Shown here: positions 25,132 through 33,515 of the stretch, one piece after another | Layout: each line of letters opens with the position of its first letter | How positions within the stretch are numbered: position 1 is the stretch's first letter | DNA from: Rhodobacteraceae bacterium DSL-40 | Lineage (GTDB): Bacteria > Pseudomonadota > Alphaproteobacteria > Rhodobacterales > Rhodobacteraceae | NCBI GenBank assembly: GCA_003258405.1 | Contig: QKPN01000001.1 | Location: 620,001 to 684,000, forward strand | DNA length: 64,000 nucleotides | Reading direction: 5' to 3' | The notes under the pieces: model-generated | Told to the model about the DNA's origin: nothing | The model's input: only the letters and a program-made list of their open reading frames with translations | Database searches by the model: none | Position numbers and translations under genes: made by a program

Positions 25132-26616
25132 ATGCCCCCGTCCCTCGACAGACTCCGCCGCGACGCAAAGACCCTGCACCGGGCCCATGCGGCCGGCATG
25201 AGCGACGCCCGCGACCGCCTGCGCGCCCATCCGCCCCGCCCCGAAGGCACCGGCCTGCGCCATGCCGACTATCTCCACGTCATCGCCCAGGAGCAGGGCT
25301 TCGAAAGCTGGCCGCGCCTCGTCTTCGCCGCCGAGACCATCGGCCTTGACCGCGCCGGGCGGCAGCAGGCGCTGAAGCGCGCGCTCTTTCACGGCCGCAA
25401 CTGGCAGGTCGACCGCCTGCTCGCCGAAACGCCGGATCTCGCCGCCGGGCTCTTCGGCCTCGAGGTTGCCCTGCTCGACCGCGCCGCCGTCGAACGGCGC
25501 CTCGCGCAGGATCCCGCCGCCGCGACCCGCGAGGCCGGGCCGCGCCGCCCGATCCTGCACCTCGCCTTCTCCCGCCGGATCCACGCCGCCCCCGAACGCC
25601 ACGCCGACATGCTGGCGATCGCCGGGCTGCTGCTGCGCCACGGCGCGGATGTGAACGATGCCATGCCCGCCGCCCCGGGCAGCACCGGCCGCCTCTCCGC
25701 GCTCTACGGCGCCCTTGGCCACGCCGGCAACCTGCCGCTCGCCGAGTGGCTGCTCGCGCAGGGCGCCGATCCGAACGACGGCGAATCGCTCTATCACGCC
25801 ACCGAACTCGGCCATCACGACGGGCTGAAGCTGCTGATGCGCCACGGCGTTCGGGTCGCGGGCACCAACGCCCTCGCCCGGATGCTCGATTTCGACGATC
25901 TCGAGGGCGCGCGTCTGCTGCTGGACTACGGCGCCGATCCCGGGGAAGGCCTGCCGGCGCTGCACCACGCCGCGCGGCGGATGCGCGACGGCCGCTTCGC
26001 CCGGCTCCTCATCGCCCATGGCGCCGACCCCGCCCGCCGCTGGCAGGGCCACAGCGCCTACGGGCTCGCCCGGATCTTCGGCAACGAGGCCTTCGCCAGA
26101 GCCCTCGCCGCCGCGGGTCACGCGACCCCGCTCGATGCGGCCGAAACCGCGCTCGCCGCCTGTGCCGGGGGCGCGCCGGGCGCGAGCCTCGCAAGCCTCC
26201 CGCTCGGCCCCGAGGACCGCCTGCTCATCGCCCGCCTCATCCAGTTTCCCGGCCGGCTCGCCCATGCGAAGGCCCTGGCCGCCGCCGGGCTCGATCCGAA
26301 TGCCGCCGACGAGACGGGGCTCACCCCGCTCCAGCTCGCCGGCTGGTCCGGGCTGCCCGCGGCGGTGGACTGGCTGCTCGCCTGCAGGCCGGACCTCCTG
26401 CATCGCAACGCCTATGGCGGCGGCATCGTCGAGACGATCCTGCATGGGGCCGAGAACGCACCGCGACCGGAGGGGGCGGATCACGCCGCCTGCCTCCGCG
26501 CCGTGCTCGCGGCGGGCGCGCCCGTGGCCCCGGGGCTCGCCCAGGCCGCGACCGATCCCGAGCTCGCCGATCTCCTCGAGGCCCGGAGGCCCGCCGGGCT
26601 CAGCTCACCGCGGTGA
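25132..26616 (+). CDS. Ankyrin-repeat protein
   Basis: A 494-aa soluble protein made mostly of ankyrin-type repeats. Clear units include LLLRHGADVNDAMP, WLLAQGADPNDGESLYHATELGHHDGLKLLMRHGV, LLLDYGADPGEGLPALHHAAR, LLIAHGADPARR and AAAGLDPNAADETGLTPLQLAGWSG. The N-terminal 60 residues (LDRLRRDAKTLHRAHAAG) are a different helical segment seen in some stand-alone bacterial ankyrin proteins. No signal peptide. Such proteins bind other proteins, but the partner cannot be inferred. The ATG at 25132 was chosen because GGGAGAAA lies 5-12 bases upstream; one at 25075 is possible. The 3' end overlaps the convergent MBL gene by 17 bp. Confidence 0.85.
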   Translation: MPPSLDRLRRDAKTLHRAHAAGMSDARDRLRAHPPRPEGTGLRHADYLHVIAQEQGFESWPRLVFAAETIGLDRAGRQQALKRALFHGRNWQVDRLLAETPDLAAGLFGLEVALLDRAAVERRLAQDPAAATREAGPRRPILHLAFSRRIHAAPERHADMLAIAGLLLRHGADVNDAMPAAPGSTGRLSALYGALGHAGNLPLAEWLLAQGADPNDGESLYHATELGHHDGLKLLMRHGVRVAGTNALARMLDFDDLEGARLLLDYGADPGEGLPALHHAARRMRDGRFARLLIAHGADPARRWQGHSAYGLARIFGNEAFARALAAAGHATPLDAAETALAACAGGAPGASLASLPLGPEDRLLIARLIQFPGRLAHAKALAAAGLDPNAADETGLTPLQLAGWSGLPAAVDWLLACRPDLLHRNAYGGGIVETILHGAENAPRPEGADHAACLRAVLAAGAPVAPGLAQAATDPELADLLEARRPAGLSSPR

Positions 26617-27568
26617 AGGCAAAGGCGCCGTCGTCCGTCGCCGCCACGGTGCCGACGCCCGGATAGGGCGCGTGATAGCTCAGGATCTGGTTTCCGTCCG
26701 CCGCGGCGCGCCCGAGCAGGCTGCGGCGGGTGGCAATCGCCATCTCGGGATCGAAGTCGAAGCCGAACACCCAGTCGGGATGCGAGACGTTGAAGGCCGG
26801 ATCGCCGATCACGTCGCCGGTGATGATGAGCCCCGGCCCGCCCTCGACGAGGAGCGAGACATGCCCCGGCGTATGCCCGGGCGTGTCGATCACCGTCACC
26901 CCCGGCACGATCGCATCGCCCTCGCGCACCATGGTGAGCCGGTCGGTCACCGCCATGAGATCGCGCTGCGCCCCTTCCGCGAAGGGATGGAAATCCGCCG
27001 GCAGCACGGTGAAGATGTCCGGCGCCGTCCAGAAATCGAACTCCGCAGCGCCGACGAAATACTCGGCATTCGGAAAGGCGAGCGTCTTGTCGTCCTCGAG
27101 CAGCGTCCCCCAGACGTGATCGGGATGCGCATGGGTAAAGACGACCTTGGTCACATCGCCCGGATCGATGCCGTTGAAGGCGAGATTGGCGAGGAGCTTG
27201 CCCGCCGAGGGCTGGAACCGCGGCCCCGAGCCGGTATCGACCAGCACGAGGTCCGACCCGGCGCGGAGCAGCGCGTGATTCGTCTCGGGCTGGAACGTCT
27301 CCTGCACGCTCCCGAGCACTTCCGCGACGGCCGCGTCATGCTCGGCCCCGGTGAGGTTGGCGGCAATGACCGAGGTCGGGATCACCAGATGCCCGTCGCT
27401 CACCACCGTCACCTCGATATCGCCCATCGGAAAGACATGCGTCTCCGAGCCATGCGCCCAGGCCCCGCGCGCAAGCCCCGGCAGCGCGAGGGCGGCGCCC
27501 GACAGGGCGAGGAAGCGCCGCCGCCCCAGCCGCACGAAACGCAGATCCGAACCGGTACGAGATGTCAT
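26600..27568 (-). CDS. Tat-exported MBL-fold metallohydrolase
   Basis: A 322-aa protein with a twin-arginine signal: RRRFLALSGAALALPGLARG near residues 16-35. The mature part is a metallo-beta-lactamase fold. THAHPDHVWG is the HxHxDH dizinc motif, followed by DTPGHTPGHVS (third His) and ITGDVIGDP (bridging Asp). The family includes quorum-quenching lactonases, arylsulfatases and methyl parathion hydrolase-like enzymes, which share this Tat plus MBL layout. The substrate is not identifiable. Periplasmic location follows from the Tat signal. It runs convergent with the ankyrin gene. Confidence 0.88.
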   Translation of the reverse strand: MTSRTGSDLRFVRLGRRRFLALSGAALALPGLARGAWAHGSETHVFPMGDIEVTVVSDGHLVIPTSVIAANLTGAEHDAAVAEVLGSVQETFQPETNHALLRAGSDLVLVDTGSGPRFQPSAGKLLANLAFNGIDPGDVTKVVFTHAHPDHVWGTLLEDDKTLAFPNAEYFVGAAEFDFWTAPDIFTVLPADFHPFAEGAQRDLMAVTDRLTMVREGDAIVPGVTVIDTPGHTPGHVSLLVEGGPGLIITGDVIGDPAFNVSHPDWVFGFDFDPEMAIATRRSLLGRAAADGNQILSYHAPYPGVGTVAATDDGAFAFTAVS

Positions 27569-27696
27569 GGAAGCTCTCCTTCAACTGCCCATGGGAGGAG
27601 AGCTCACCCTAGCGAAGAAGAGGCCGCGCGCCAGTCACGATGGCTTGCACGCCCGCCGGAGAGCGACAGGCCCGAAGCCCGAACCAACGGGCGAAA

Positions 27697-27714
27697 CCGC
27701 GCCCGAGGGCGCGG
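27697..27714 (-). terminator. Hairpin downstream of the SRP RNA gene
   Basis: CCGCGCCC at 27697-27704 and GGGCGCGG at 27707-27714 form a perfect 8-bp GC stem (or 7 bp with a 4-base loop). It lies about 30 bp past the 3' end of the SRP RNA on the minus strand and is followed there by TTTCG. The T-run is weak, so termination efficiency is uncertain. Confidence 0.45.
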
Positions 27715-27740
27715 CGGTTCACCAGATATCTGGGGAGTTG

Positions 27741-27843
27741 AAGCGAGAGGCTGGACAACGGCCCAAGCGGGGCTCGTTACGGCTGCTTCCTTCCGGACCT
27801 GACCGGGTTGGCGAGGCGCCTGCCCGCGCCAACCTCTCGGGAG
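27741..27843 (-). ncRNA. ffs: Signal recognition particle RNA (4.5S, bacterial small type)
   Basis: On the minus strand the universally conserved SRP domain IV core reads GGTCAGGTCCGGAAGGAAGC at about 27784-27804, followed by AGCC. This includes the GGAA tetraloop and the asymmetric loop that binds Ffh. GAGAGGTTGG (27829-27838) pairs over ten positions with CCAGCCTCTC (27745-27754), giving the terminal helix of a ~100-nt hairpin. Ends are approximate, set from the helix. The RNA, with Ffh and FtsY, targets membrane proteins to the translocon. It lies alone between the MBL and universal-stress genes. Confidence 0.92.
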
Positions 27844-27910
27844 GCGATATAGCCCGGTGTCCGGGCAGGTTCAAGGGGCGCAAGAGGCCTTCCTGCGCCC
27901 GCCTGCGGCC

Positions 27911-28747
27911 TCAATGCGCCATCAGGACGGCGATATCGGTGCCCTTCATCATCGTCGTCGTCGTGCCGCCGAAGATGCGCTGGCGCAGCCGCGAATGCCC
28001 GAATCCGCCCATGACCATGAGATCGGCCCCGAGCTCCTCGGCGGTGCGGTGCAGGACCTCGCCGACCTCGTGCCCCTGCCGCGGCAGGCAATGCACCGTC
28101 GTCGAGATGCCATGGCGCGCGAGATAGGCGGCGAGATCGGCCCCCGGCTCCGGCCCGTGGCCGTCGAAGGTCGGCACCGGATCGATCAGCACCACATCGA
28201 CCGCCTCGGCGCTCTGCATGATCCCGATCGCGTCGCGCACGGCCTTCGACGCCTCGACGCTCGCATCCCAGGCAATCATGACGCGCTTGGGCTCGGGAAA
28301 GTTCGACGCCCCCGCCGGCAGCAGCACGACCGGCCGGCCGGATTCGAAGAGCGCCCCGTCGCTCACGCAGCCGCGCAGCTGCTCGAAGCCATCGGCGCCC
28401 GGCGTGATGAGCGTGAGGTCGGCGTAGCGGGCGAAACGCGCCGAAATCGTCGCGATCGTGCCGCGATCGACGTAATTGGCCTCCACCGTCGCCGACCGGC
28501 CGGCTGCGGCGAGCTTCGCGCTGATCTCGTCGGCGCGCGCCTGCGCTGCGGCCTGCCCCTCGGTGATCTCGCCCGCCCAGATGTCGTTCGAGACCACGCC
28601 ATAGGGCGAGGCGGGCGGTGGCGGCGCGACCCCCACGACGAGAACCATGAGATGGGCATCCAGCTTGCGACAGATTTCGACGGCTCGGTCGATCTCCGCG
28701 TCGTCCTGCCGGACATCGACCGCGGTGAACAGGGTCTTGAAGGACAT
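27911..28747 (-). CDS. Tandem-domain universal stress protein
   Basis: A 278-aa cytoplasmic protein with two universal stress protein (UspA) domains. The first starts MSFKTLFTAVDVRQD and ends near GRPVVLLPAG. The second starts at KRVMIAWDASVEASKAV and contains the ATP-binding type GADLMVMGGFGHSRLRQRIFGGTTTTMM. The second domain has the G-x2-G-x9-G(S/T) nucleotide motif; the first appears degenerate. Two-domain Usp proteins are often induced under low oxygen or stress. A candidate FNR-type box lies 59 bp upstream (28806-28819). The small gene at 28886 is divergent. Confidence 0.9.
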   Translation of the reverse strand: MSFKTLFTAVDVRQDDAEIDRAVEICRKLDAHLMVLVVGVAPPPPASPYGVVSNDIWAGEITEGQAAAQARADEISAKLAAAGRSATVEANYVDRGTIATISARFARYADLTLITPGADGFEQLRGCVSDGALFESGRPVVLLPAGASNFPEPKRVMIAWDASVEASKAVRDAIGIMQSAEAVDVVLIDPVPTFDGHGPEPGADLAAYLARHGISTTVHCLPRQGHEVGEVLHRTAEELGADLMVMGGFGHSRLRQRIFGGTTTTMMKGTDIAVLMAH

Positions 28748-28805
28748 GGCACATCTCCTCTTGATGCGGTCGTACGAGAATAGGCTCCGCTCCGTCCGAA
28801 CGGCC

Positions 28806-28832
28806 TTGCGCTACATCAATCACAGTGCGCAA
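28806..28832. promoter_or_regulatory. Candidate FNR/CRP-type box and overlapping inverted repeat
   Basis: TTGCG-CTAC-ATCAA at 28806-28819 fits an FNR-type site (consensus TTGAT-N4-ATCAA) with one degenerate half. Overlapping it, TTGCGC (28806-28811) and GCGCAA (28827-28832) form a perfect 6-bp inverted repeat with a 15-bp spacer. It lies between the divergent universal stress gene and the small gene at 28886. Oxygen-linked control of the stress protein is inferred. Confidence 0.4.
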
Positions 28833-28885
28833 ACTGGCGCCACCCTTACGGGATAGGAATATCGGCCTTTCGGCAGGAGGATACC

Positions 28886-29101
28886 ATGGCCTTGGAGGAA
28901 TTCCGGATCCAGATCGCGATGCTGCTCGACGCGATCTCGAACCAGCCGGAGGACATGCACGAAGCGCAGGAAAGCCTGCGCGAGAAACTGGCCGAAATGC
29001 GCGCCCTCGGGCTGCCGCTCCCCGAAGATCTCGTCAACCTCGAGGACTATCTCGAGGACGAGTTCGAACAGGAGGAGCATGACAAGGGCGAGATGGGCTG
29101 A
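28886..29101 (+). CDS. Small conserved-looking acidic protein, unknown function
   Basis: A 71-aa protein, strongly acidic and predicted almost entirely helical (FRIQIAMLLDAISNQPED, MHEAQESLREKLAEMRALG, LEDYLEDEFEQEEHDKGEM). It is preceded by a perfect AGGAGG 6 bases before the ATG, the best ribosome site in this part of the window, which argues strongly that it is translated. No signal peptide, membrane segment or metal motif. It is divergent from the universal stress gene and may share its control region. I do not recognise the family. Confidence 0.7.
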   Translation: MALEEFRIQIAMLLDAISNQPEDMHEAQESLREKLAEMRALGLPLPEDLVNLEDYLEDEFEQEEHDKGEMG

Positions 29102-29149
29102 TCCATCCCCCGAACCGCGGCCTTCGAGCACGACCGGATTGCGCAATAG

Positions 29150-29254
29150 ACCTGTGCCTTCACCGGCGATGACGGTCCCGAGGCGGGCAGCTTCACGGGC
29201 TATTCGAGCCATGTCTTCGAGAACGGCGACAGCCTGAACCTCCCCGAAAGCCGA
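29150..29254 (+). pseudogene. Possible remnant of a decayed coding sequence
   Basis: After an in-frame stop at 29147-29149, this frame reads like protein: FTGDDGPEAGSFTGYSSHVF then ENGDSLNLPES, before it degenerates into low-complexity Arg/Pro-rich sequence. It has no start codon, no ribosome site and no continuation, so it looks like the middle of a lost gene. The source family is unknown. The surrounding 225 bp (29102-29326) hold nothing else that I can support. Confidence 0.3.
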
Positions 29255-29326
29255 GAATCGCGCACGCGACGCGCCGGGGGGCAGAGACCACCGCCGCACC
29301 CGCCCCGCGGGTGCAGCCCCGGCCGC

Positions 29327-29842
29327 TCAGCCGAAATGCCGGTAGACGAGATCCGCCGGATCGGGCCGCGGCGCCTGCGGGTCCGGCACCGCGCCAAGCC
29401 GTTCGGCAAGGCGGCGCGAGCGGGTGTTGCCCGCATCGACATAGCTCACCAGCGTCTCGAGCCGGCGCTCCTGCCGCGCCCAGTCGCGCAAGGCCGCGGA
29501 CGCCTCGAAGGCGATTCCCCGCCCCTCCGCCTCGGGAAACACGAGCCAGCCCATCTCGTGCTCCGGAAAGAGCGGCCCCGCGTTGATCGCAACCTGGCCC
29601 AGACAGGCGCCGGTCGCGCGCTCCTCCACCATCAGCGCCCCGCAGCCGAAGAAATCCCATTGCGCGTGATCGGCGCAGAACATCCCCCAGGCCGCGCGCG
29701 CCGCAAACGGCCCGCCCATGTGCCGGGCCCGGGCCGAACCCATCAGCGCCGCATAGGGCGGCCAGTCCCCGGCCCGCATCGGGCGGAGCAGCAGCCGCGC
29801 GGTCTCGAGCCTCGGGATCCGGCACGTGCAGGGCCCCTCCAT
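29327..29842 (-). CDS. GNAT family N-acetyltransferase (RimJ/RimL-like)
   Basis: A 171-aa GNAT-fold acetyltransferase of the RimJ/RimL-like group. RLETARLLLRPMRAGDWPPYAALMG is the typical N-terminal block. EHEMGWLVFPEAEGRGIAFEA covers the acetyl-CoA-binding loop (here GRGIA replaces the more common GxGxA/G), and SYVDAGNTRSRRLAERLGA is the C-terminal signature with the conserved Asn. Such enzymes acetylate amino groups of proteins or small molecules; the substrate is unknown. The start was placed at the Met with GAGGAGAGG directly upstream. It follows the LysR gene on the same strand after about 40 bp. Confidence 0.88.
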   Translation of the reverse strand: MEGPCTCRIPRLETARLLLRPMRAGDWPPYAALMGSARARHMGGPFAARAAWGMFCADHAQWDFFGCGALMVEERATGACLGQVAINAGPLFPEHEMGWLVFPEAEGRGIAFEASAALRDWARQERRLETLVSYVDAGNTRSRRLAERLGAVPDPQAPRPDPADLVYRHFG

Positions 29843-29882
29843 TCCTCTCTCCTCTCCCCGGATGCCACCGGCCCGCGCCACC

Positions 29883-30782
29883 TCAGCCGCCACCCCCGAT
29901 CACCTCCGCGAGCCGCGCGACGAAGGCCTCGATCCGCAGCGCGCGGACAGCGCGGGGGTTCAGCAGCGCCACGATATCCGCATCCGGCAGCGACCAGCCG
30001 GGCAGAACCCGGACGAGCCGCCCCGCCGCGAGATCCGCCCGCACGCTCCACTCGGAGCGCTCGACGATCCCGAACCCGTCGCAGGCCCAGGCCCGCAGCA
30101 CCTCGCCATCGTTGCAGGCAAAGACCGGCCGGACGCGCAGGTTCTCCTCCGCGCCCCCGGGCCCCCTGAGCGGCCAGAGCGTGGTGTCGGCCCGGTTCTC
30201 GCGCACCACCCCGACCCGATGCCCGGCCATCTCGCCCGGATGCCGGGGCAGCCCCGCACGCGCCGCATAGGCGGGCGACGCCACCAGAAACCGCCGGTTC
30301 GCCCCGAGCTTGCGCTGCGTGATCCGGAGATCCGGCAGCCGCCCGACATGGACGAGCACATCCCAGGGCCCGGCCCGCATCGCACCGAGCGGATCCTCGC
30401 TGAGGCCGAGCTCCGCGCGAAGCGCCGGGTTTTCCTCGGCAAACCGCGCCAGAACCGGCGCCACATGCAGCCGCCCGAAGCCGAAGGGCGCGATGACATG
30501 CAGCGGCCCCTCGATCCGCCCCGCCCGCGCCGCCATCTCCTCGTCAAGCGCCTCGAGCGCGTCAAGCACCCCGCGCGCCCGCTCGACCAGCAACGCCCCC
30601 TCCGCCGTCAGCCGGAGCGGCCCGCGGCCGCGCTCGACCAGCCGCAGCCCAAGCCGCGCCTCGATCTGCGCCAGCCGCTGCGACACCGCAGGCGGCGTCA
30701 CATCGAGCCGCCGCGCTGCCGCCGCAAGGCTCGGCGCCACGGCAAGCGCCGTCAGAAACCGCAGGTCCGCCAGATCAACCAT
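29883..30782 (-). CDS. LysR-family transcriptional regulator
   Basis: A 299-aa LysR regulator. The N-terminal helix-turn-helix is LRFLTALAVAPSLAAAARRLDVTPPAVSQRLAQIEARLGLRLVER, residues about 6-52. The effector domain follows, with PLHVIAPFGFGRLHVAPVLARF. It is divergent from the DSD1-type PLP enzyme gene, the classic arrangement for a LysR regulator and its target. An 18-bp inverted repeat overlapping its own start codon (30781-30798) could be its operator. The ligand is unknown; a hydroxy amino acid would be a natural guess from the target. Confidence 0.9.
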   Translation of the reverse strand: MVDLADLRFLTALAVAPSLAAAARRLDVTPPAVSQRLAQIEARLGLRLVERGRGPLRLTAEGALLVERARGVLDALEALDEEMAARAGRIEGPLHVIAPFGFGRLHVAPVLARFAEENPALRAELGLSEDPLGAMRAGPWDVLVHVGRLPDLRITQRKLGANRRFLVASPAYAARAGLPRHPGEMAGHRVGVVRENRADTTLWPLRGPGGAEENLRVRPVFACNDGEVLRAWACDGFGIVERSEWSVRADLAAGRLVRVLPGWSLPDADIVALLNPRAVRALRIEAFVARLAEVIGGGG

Positions 30783-30798
30783 TAAGCCCCAACTTAAT
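30781..30798. promoter_or_regulatory. Candidate LysR operator
   Basis: ATTAAG (30781-30786) and CTTAAT (30793-30798) form a perfect 6-bp inverted repeat with a 6-bp spacer. It overlaps the lysR start codon and fits the loose LysR T-N11-A pattern with A/T-rich ends. The place suggests self-repression and control of the divergent gene, whose start lies 92 bp away. Confidence 0.4.
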
Positions 30799-30890
30799 CC
30801 AGGATTGCCTCCGGATGAATATCACCTGAAGGCCGCCACTGCTATCCTCGCCCCGCACCGGACACAACACCCGACCGAAGGAGCCCGCCC

Positions 30891-32015
30891 ATGCCGCCCG
30901 CCGCCGCCGATCTCGCCCGCCTCGACACCCCCGCCCTGCTGCTCGACGAAGCGACGATGACGCGCAACATCGACCGGCTGGCGGTGCGGGCGCAGAGCCT
31001 CGGCGTCACCCTGCGGCCGCACCTGAAGACCGCGAAATCGCCCGAGATCGCCCGGCGGGTCGGCGGCGGCGCGCCCGGGCCGATCACCGTGTCCACCCTG
31101 GCCGAGGCCGAGACCTTCCACGCCGCCGGCCACCGCGACATCCTCTACGCCGTCGGCATCGCGCCGGCAAAACTCGCCCGCGTCACCGCGCTGCTCGCCC
31201 GGGGCTGCGACCTCACCGTCCTCCTCGACAGCCCCGAACAGGCCCGCGCCACCGCCGCCGCCGGCGTGCCCGCCCTGATCGAGATCGACAGCGACGGCCA
31301 CCGCAGCGGCCTCCGCCCCGGCGATCCGGCCCTCATCGAAACCGGCCGCATCCTCGCGGCCAGAGGCACCCTCCGCGGCGTGCTGGCCCATGCCGGCGAG
31401 AGCTATGCCGCCCTCGGCATCGCGGCCCAGGCCGACTGCGCCGAGGGCGAGCGCCGCGCCGCGGTCGCCGCCGCCGACGCCCTGCGCGCCGCCGGGCTCG
31501 CCTGCCCCACCGTCAGCATCGGCTCGACCCCCACGGCCCATGCCGCCCGTGATCTCACCGGCGTCACCGAGCTGCGCGCCGGGGTCTACATGTTCTTCGA
31601 CCTGGTGATGGCGGGGATCGGCGCCTGCCGCCTCGAGGACATCGCGCTGAGCGTGCTCACGACCGTCATCGGCCACCAGCCCGACCGCGGCCGGATCATG
31701 ATCGACGCCGGCTGGATGGCGCTCTCGCGCGACCGCGGCACCGCGGCGCAACCGGTGGACCAGGGCTACGGCCTCGTCTGCGACCTCGAGGGCCGCGTAC
31801 TCCCCGATCTCATCGTCAGCGCCGCCAACCAGGAGCACGGCATCGTCACCCGCCGCCCCGGCACGAACGGCCCGCTCCCCGAGCTGCCCCTCGGCGCGCT
31901 CCTCCGCATCCTGCCGAACCACGCCTGCGCCACCGCCGCCCAGCACGAGCGCTACCACGTCCTGCCCGCGACCCCCGGCCCGCTCATGACCTGGCCGCGC
32001 TTCCGCGGCTGGTAG
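30891..32015 (+). CDS. DSD1-type PLP enzyme (D-threonine aldolase / D-serine dehydratase-like)
   Basis: A 374-aa fold-type III (alanine racemase-like barrel) PLP enzyme. LDTPALLLDEATMTRNI opens the barrel. Lys46 in RPHLKTAKS is the PLP lysine. The C-terminal domain contains PNHACATAAQHERYHV, where the His and Cys of the HxC motif form the metal site typical of D-threonine aldolase and eukaryotic-type D-serine dehydratase. The enzyme would cleave or dehydrate D-hydroxy amino acids in the cytoplasm. AAGGAG lies 8 bases before the start. It is divergent from a LysR gene that probably controls it. Confidence 0.88.
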   Translation: MPPAAADLARLDTPALLLDEATMTRNIDRLAVRAQSLGVTLRPHLKTAKSPEIARRVGGGAPGPITVSTLAEAETFHAAGHRDILYAVGIAPAKLARVTALLARGCDLTVLLDSPEQARATAAAGVPALIEIDSDGHRSGLRPGDPALIETGRILAARGTLRGVLAHAGESYAALGIAAQADCAEGERRAAVAAADALRAAGLACPTVSIGSTPTAHAARDLTGVTELRAGVYMFFDLVMAGIGACRLEDIALSVLTTVIGHQPDRGRIMIDAGWMALSRDRGTAAQPVDQGYGLVCDLEGRVLPDLIVSAANQEHGIVTRRPGTNGPLPELPLGALLRILPNHACATAAQHERYHVLPATPGPLMTWPRFRGW

Positions 32016-32176
32016 CCCTCGGGCACGGGCGGCAACCCGGCACCACATCCCGCCCGAAGACGCCGCGGTAGGCTTGAAGCCCGGCGCCGGGGCTGCCATA
32101 TCCCCCGCCAAGAGGACGACCTCGCCAGATGATCCGTCGCCGGGACGACCCGGCACCATCCCAAGAGGTTGCCCCG

Positions 32177-32614
32177 ATGCGCACCCCCCTCGACCGCCTC
32201 CGCCACGCGCTCGCCTTCGAGATCGTCGCCCTTGTCCTGATCATCCCCCTCGGCGCGGCGGCCTTCCACCTGCCCATGGGCGACGCCGCCGCCGTCGGCC
32301 TCGCGAGTGCTGCCATCGCGACGCTCTGGAACATGGCCTACAACTACCTCTTCGACCTCGGCCTCCGGCGTCTCACCGGCACCACGCGCAAGAGCCTCGG
32401 CCTCCGGCTCCTCCACGCCATCCTCTTCGAGGCGGGGCTGCTCACCGTCCTCATGCCGTTCCTCGCGTGGTATCTCGGCATCTCGCTCTGGCAGGCGCTG
32501 GTGATGGATATCGCGTTCGCGCTCTTCTACGTGGCCTACGCCTTCGCCTTCAACTGGGCCTACGACCGCCTCTTCCCCCTGCCGGAATGGAGCCGCGCGG
32601 AGCGGGCGGGGTAA
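32177..32614 (+). CDS. PACE-family multidrug efflux transporter
   Basis: A 145-aa membrane protein with four transmembrane helices arranged as two BTP repeats (PF05232): RLRHALAFEIVALVLIIPL at the start and LLHAILFEAGLLTVLMPFL in the second half. Each repeat contains the conserved xFE Glu in its first helix. TLWNMAYNYLFDLGLRR and YAFAFNWAYDRLFPLP are the matching Asn/Tyr-rich helix ends. The PACE family (AceI type) exports biguanides such as chlorhexidine and possibly polyamines. The start was taken at the Met with AAGAGG about 10 bases upstream; an ATG 16 codons earlier is an alternative. Confidence 0.88.
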   Translation: MRTPLDRLRHALAFEIVALVLIIPLGAAAFHLPMGDAAAVGLASAAIATLWNMAYNYLFDLGLRRLTGTTRKSLGLRLLHAILFEAGLLTVLMPFLAWYLGISLWQALVMDIAFALFYVAYAFAFNWAYDRLFPLPEWSRAERAG

Positions 32615-32714
32615 CATCTTCTTCGCTGCGGATCTCTGTCCCACGGCGTGTTCCCCCTCCCGAAAATAGCACGGCAAGAAGGTTAAATGGATATTTTGGC
32701 CATAACGCCGCACT

Positions 32715-33515
32715 TCATTTATTAAAAAAAGTACTCCCGTAGCGAAATTTCAATATCTCAGCCACAGATTCGATCGACTGGAATAACGCCCCATGGTGGA
32801 CTCCCACCGCGTAAAGCTCCTTAAGTATTGGTAGTTTTCTCTGGGCTGGGATGAACGCCCTTAGCAAGCAAGCACTTCTATTTCGACGAACGAAATTAAT
32901 CTTATCGATACCTTTCTCCTTTTTGCCGTGGATGGTGAACACTCCAGACTGTGCATTGGACCGGCGGAATCGATGGAATGGCCGAATTGCTATCGGCTGC
33001 TCCGCCCGAACCTCTCTTGGAACCGAGCTATCCGACAGATCGATCACATAGTCTCTCAGAATTTCGGCATCGGTTGGTGGCACGGAGTGCAAGGAGACAG
33101 TCGTCCTGTTTAACTCCCAAGGATTGAGTGCCCAAACACAGGCGTCAGTTGATCTCGCATGATTCAGACAGGAGAAGTACAGCGAAACTAAGGGGTTTTC
33201 CGTCCAATCCAGTAGTCGAGTTGGCAAACCGTGATGCTGCGCAATAAACAGCCAATCTATATCTAAGCGTTCCCTGTTCTCTAAGAACTCATATGCATAA
33301 GATCGGAAATCCCGTAGCATTTCTCGTTCAAGGTATTTATCAAAATCTCCACGATATAATGCTGGCTTCAATGGCCATTCAATATCGCCTTGCCCCCTGA
33401 ACCACGGATTGAGTGTCGCACTTCGAAGTCCAAATCGCTTAGAGCAAGCGCGAGACCACACCACGAACTCAGAGAGGTTATCTACGGTGCTTTCACCGTA
33501 TAACATTTCTGGCAT
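32715..33515 (-). CDS. FRG domain-containing protein
   Basis: A 266-aa soluble protein with an N-terminal FRG domain (PF08867). The name-giving FRG is at residues 39-41 in NPWFRGQGD, and the second block QHHGLPTRLLDWT at residues 93-105 is nearly the family consensus. No membrane or signal segment. The domain is of unknown biochemical function and occurs in scattered mobile or accessory loci, some of them near defence genes. Base composition is clearly lower in GC than every neighbour, with frequent AAA, ATT and TTA codons, so recent horizontal arrival is likely. It stands alone in an AT-rich island (about 32.62-33.80 kb). Confidence 0.85.
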   Translation of the reverse strand: MPEMLYGESTVDNLSEFVVWSRACSKRFGLRSATLNPWFRGQGDIEWPLKPALYRGDFDKYLEREMLRDFRSYAYEFLENRERLDIDWLFIAQHHGLPTRLLDWTENPLVSLYFSCLNHARSTDACVWALNPWELNRTTVSLHSVPPTDAEILRDYVIDLSDSSVPREVRAEQPIAIRPFHRFRRSNAQSGVFTIHGKKEKGIDKINFVRRNRSACLLRAFIPAQRKLPILKELYAVGVHHGALFQSIESVAEILKFRYGSTFFNK

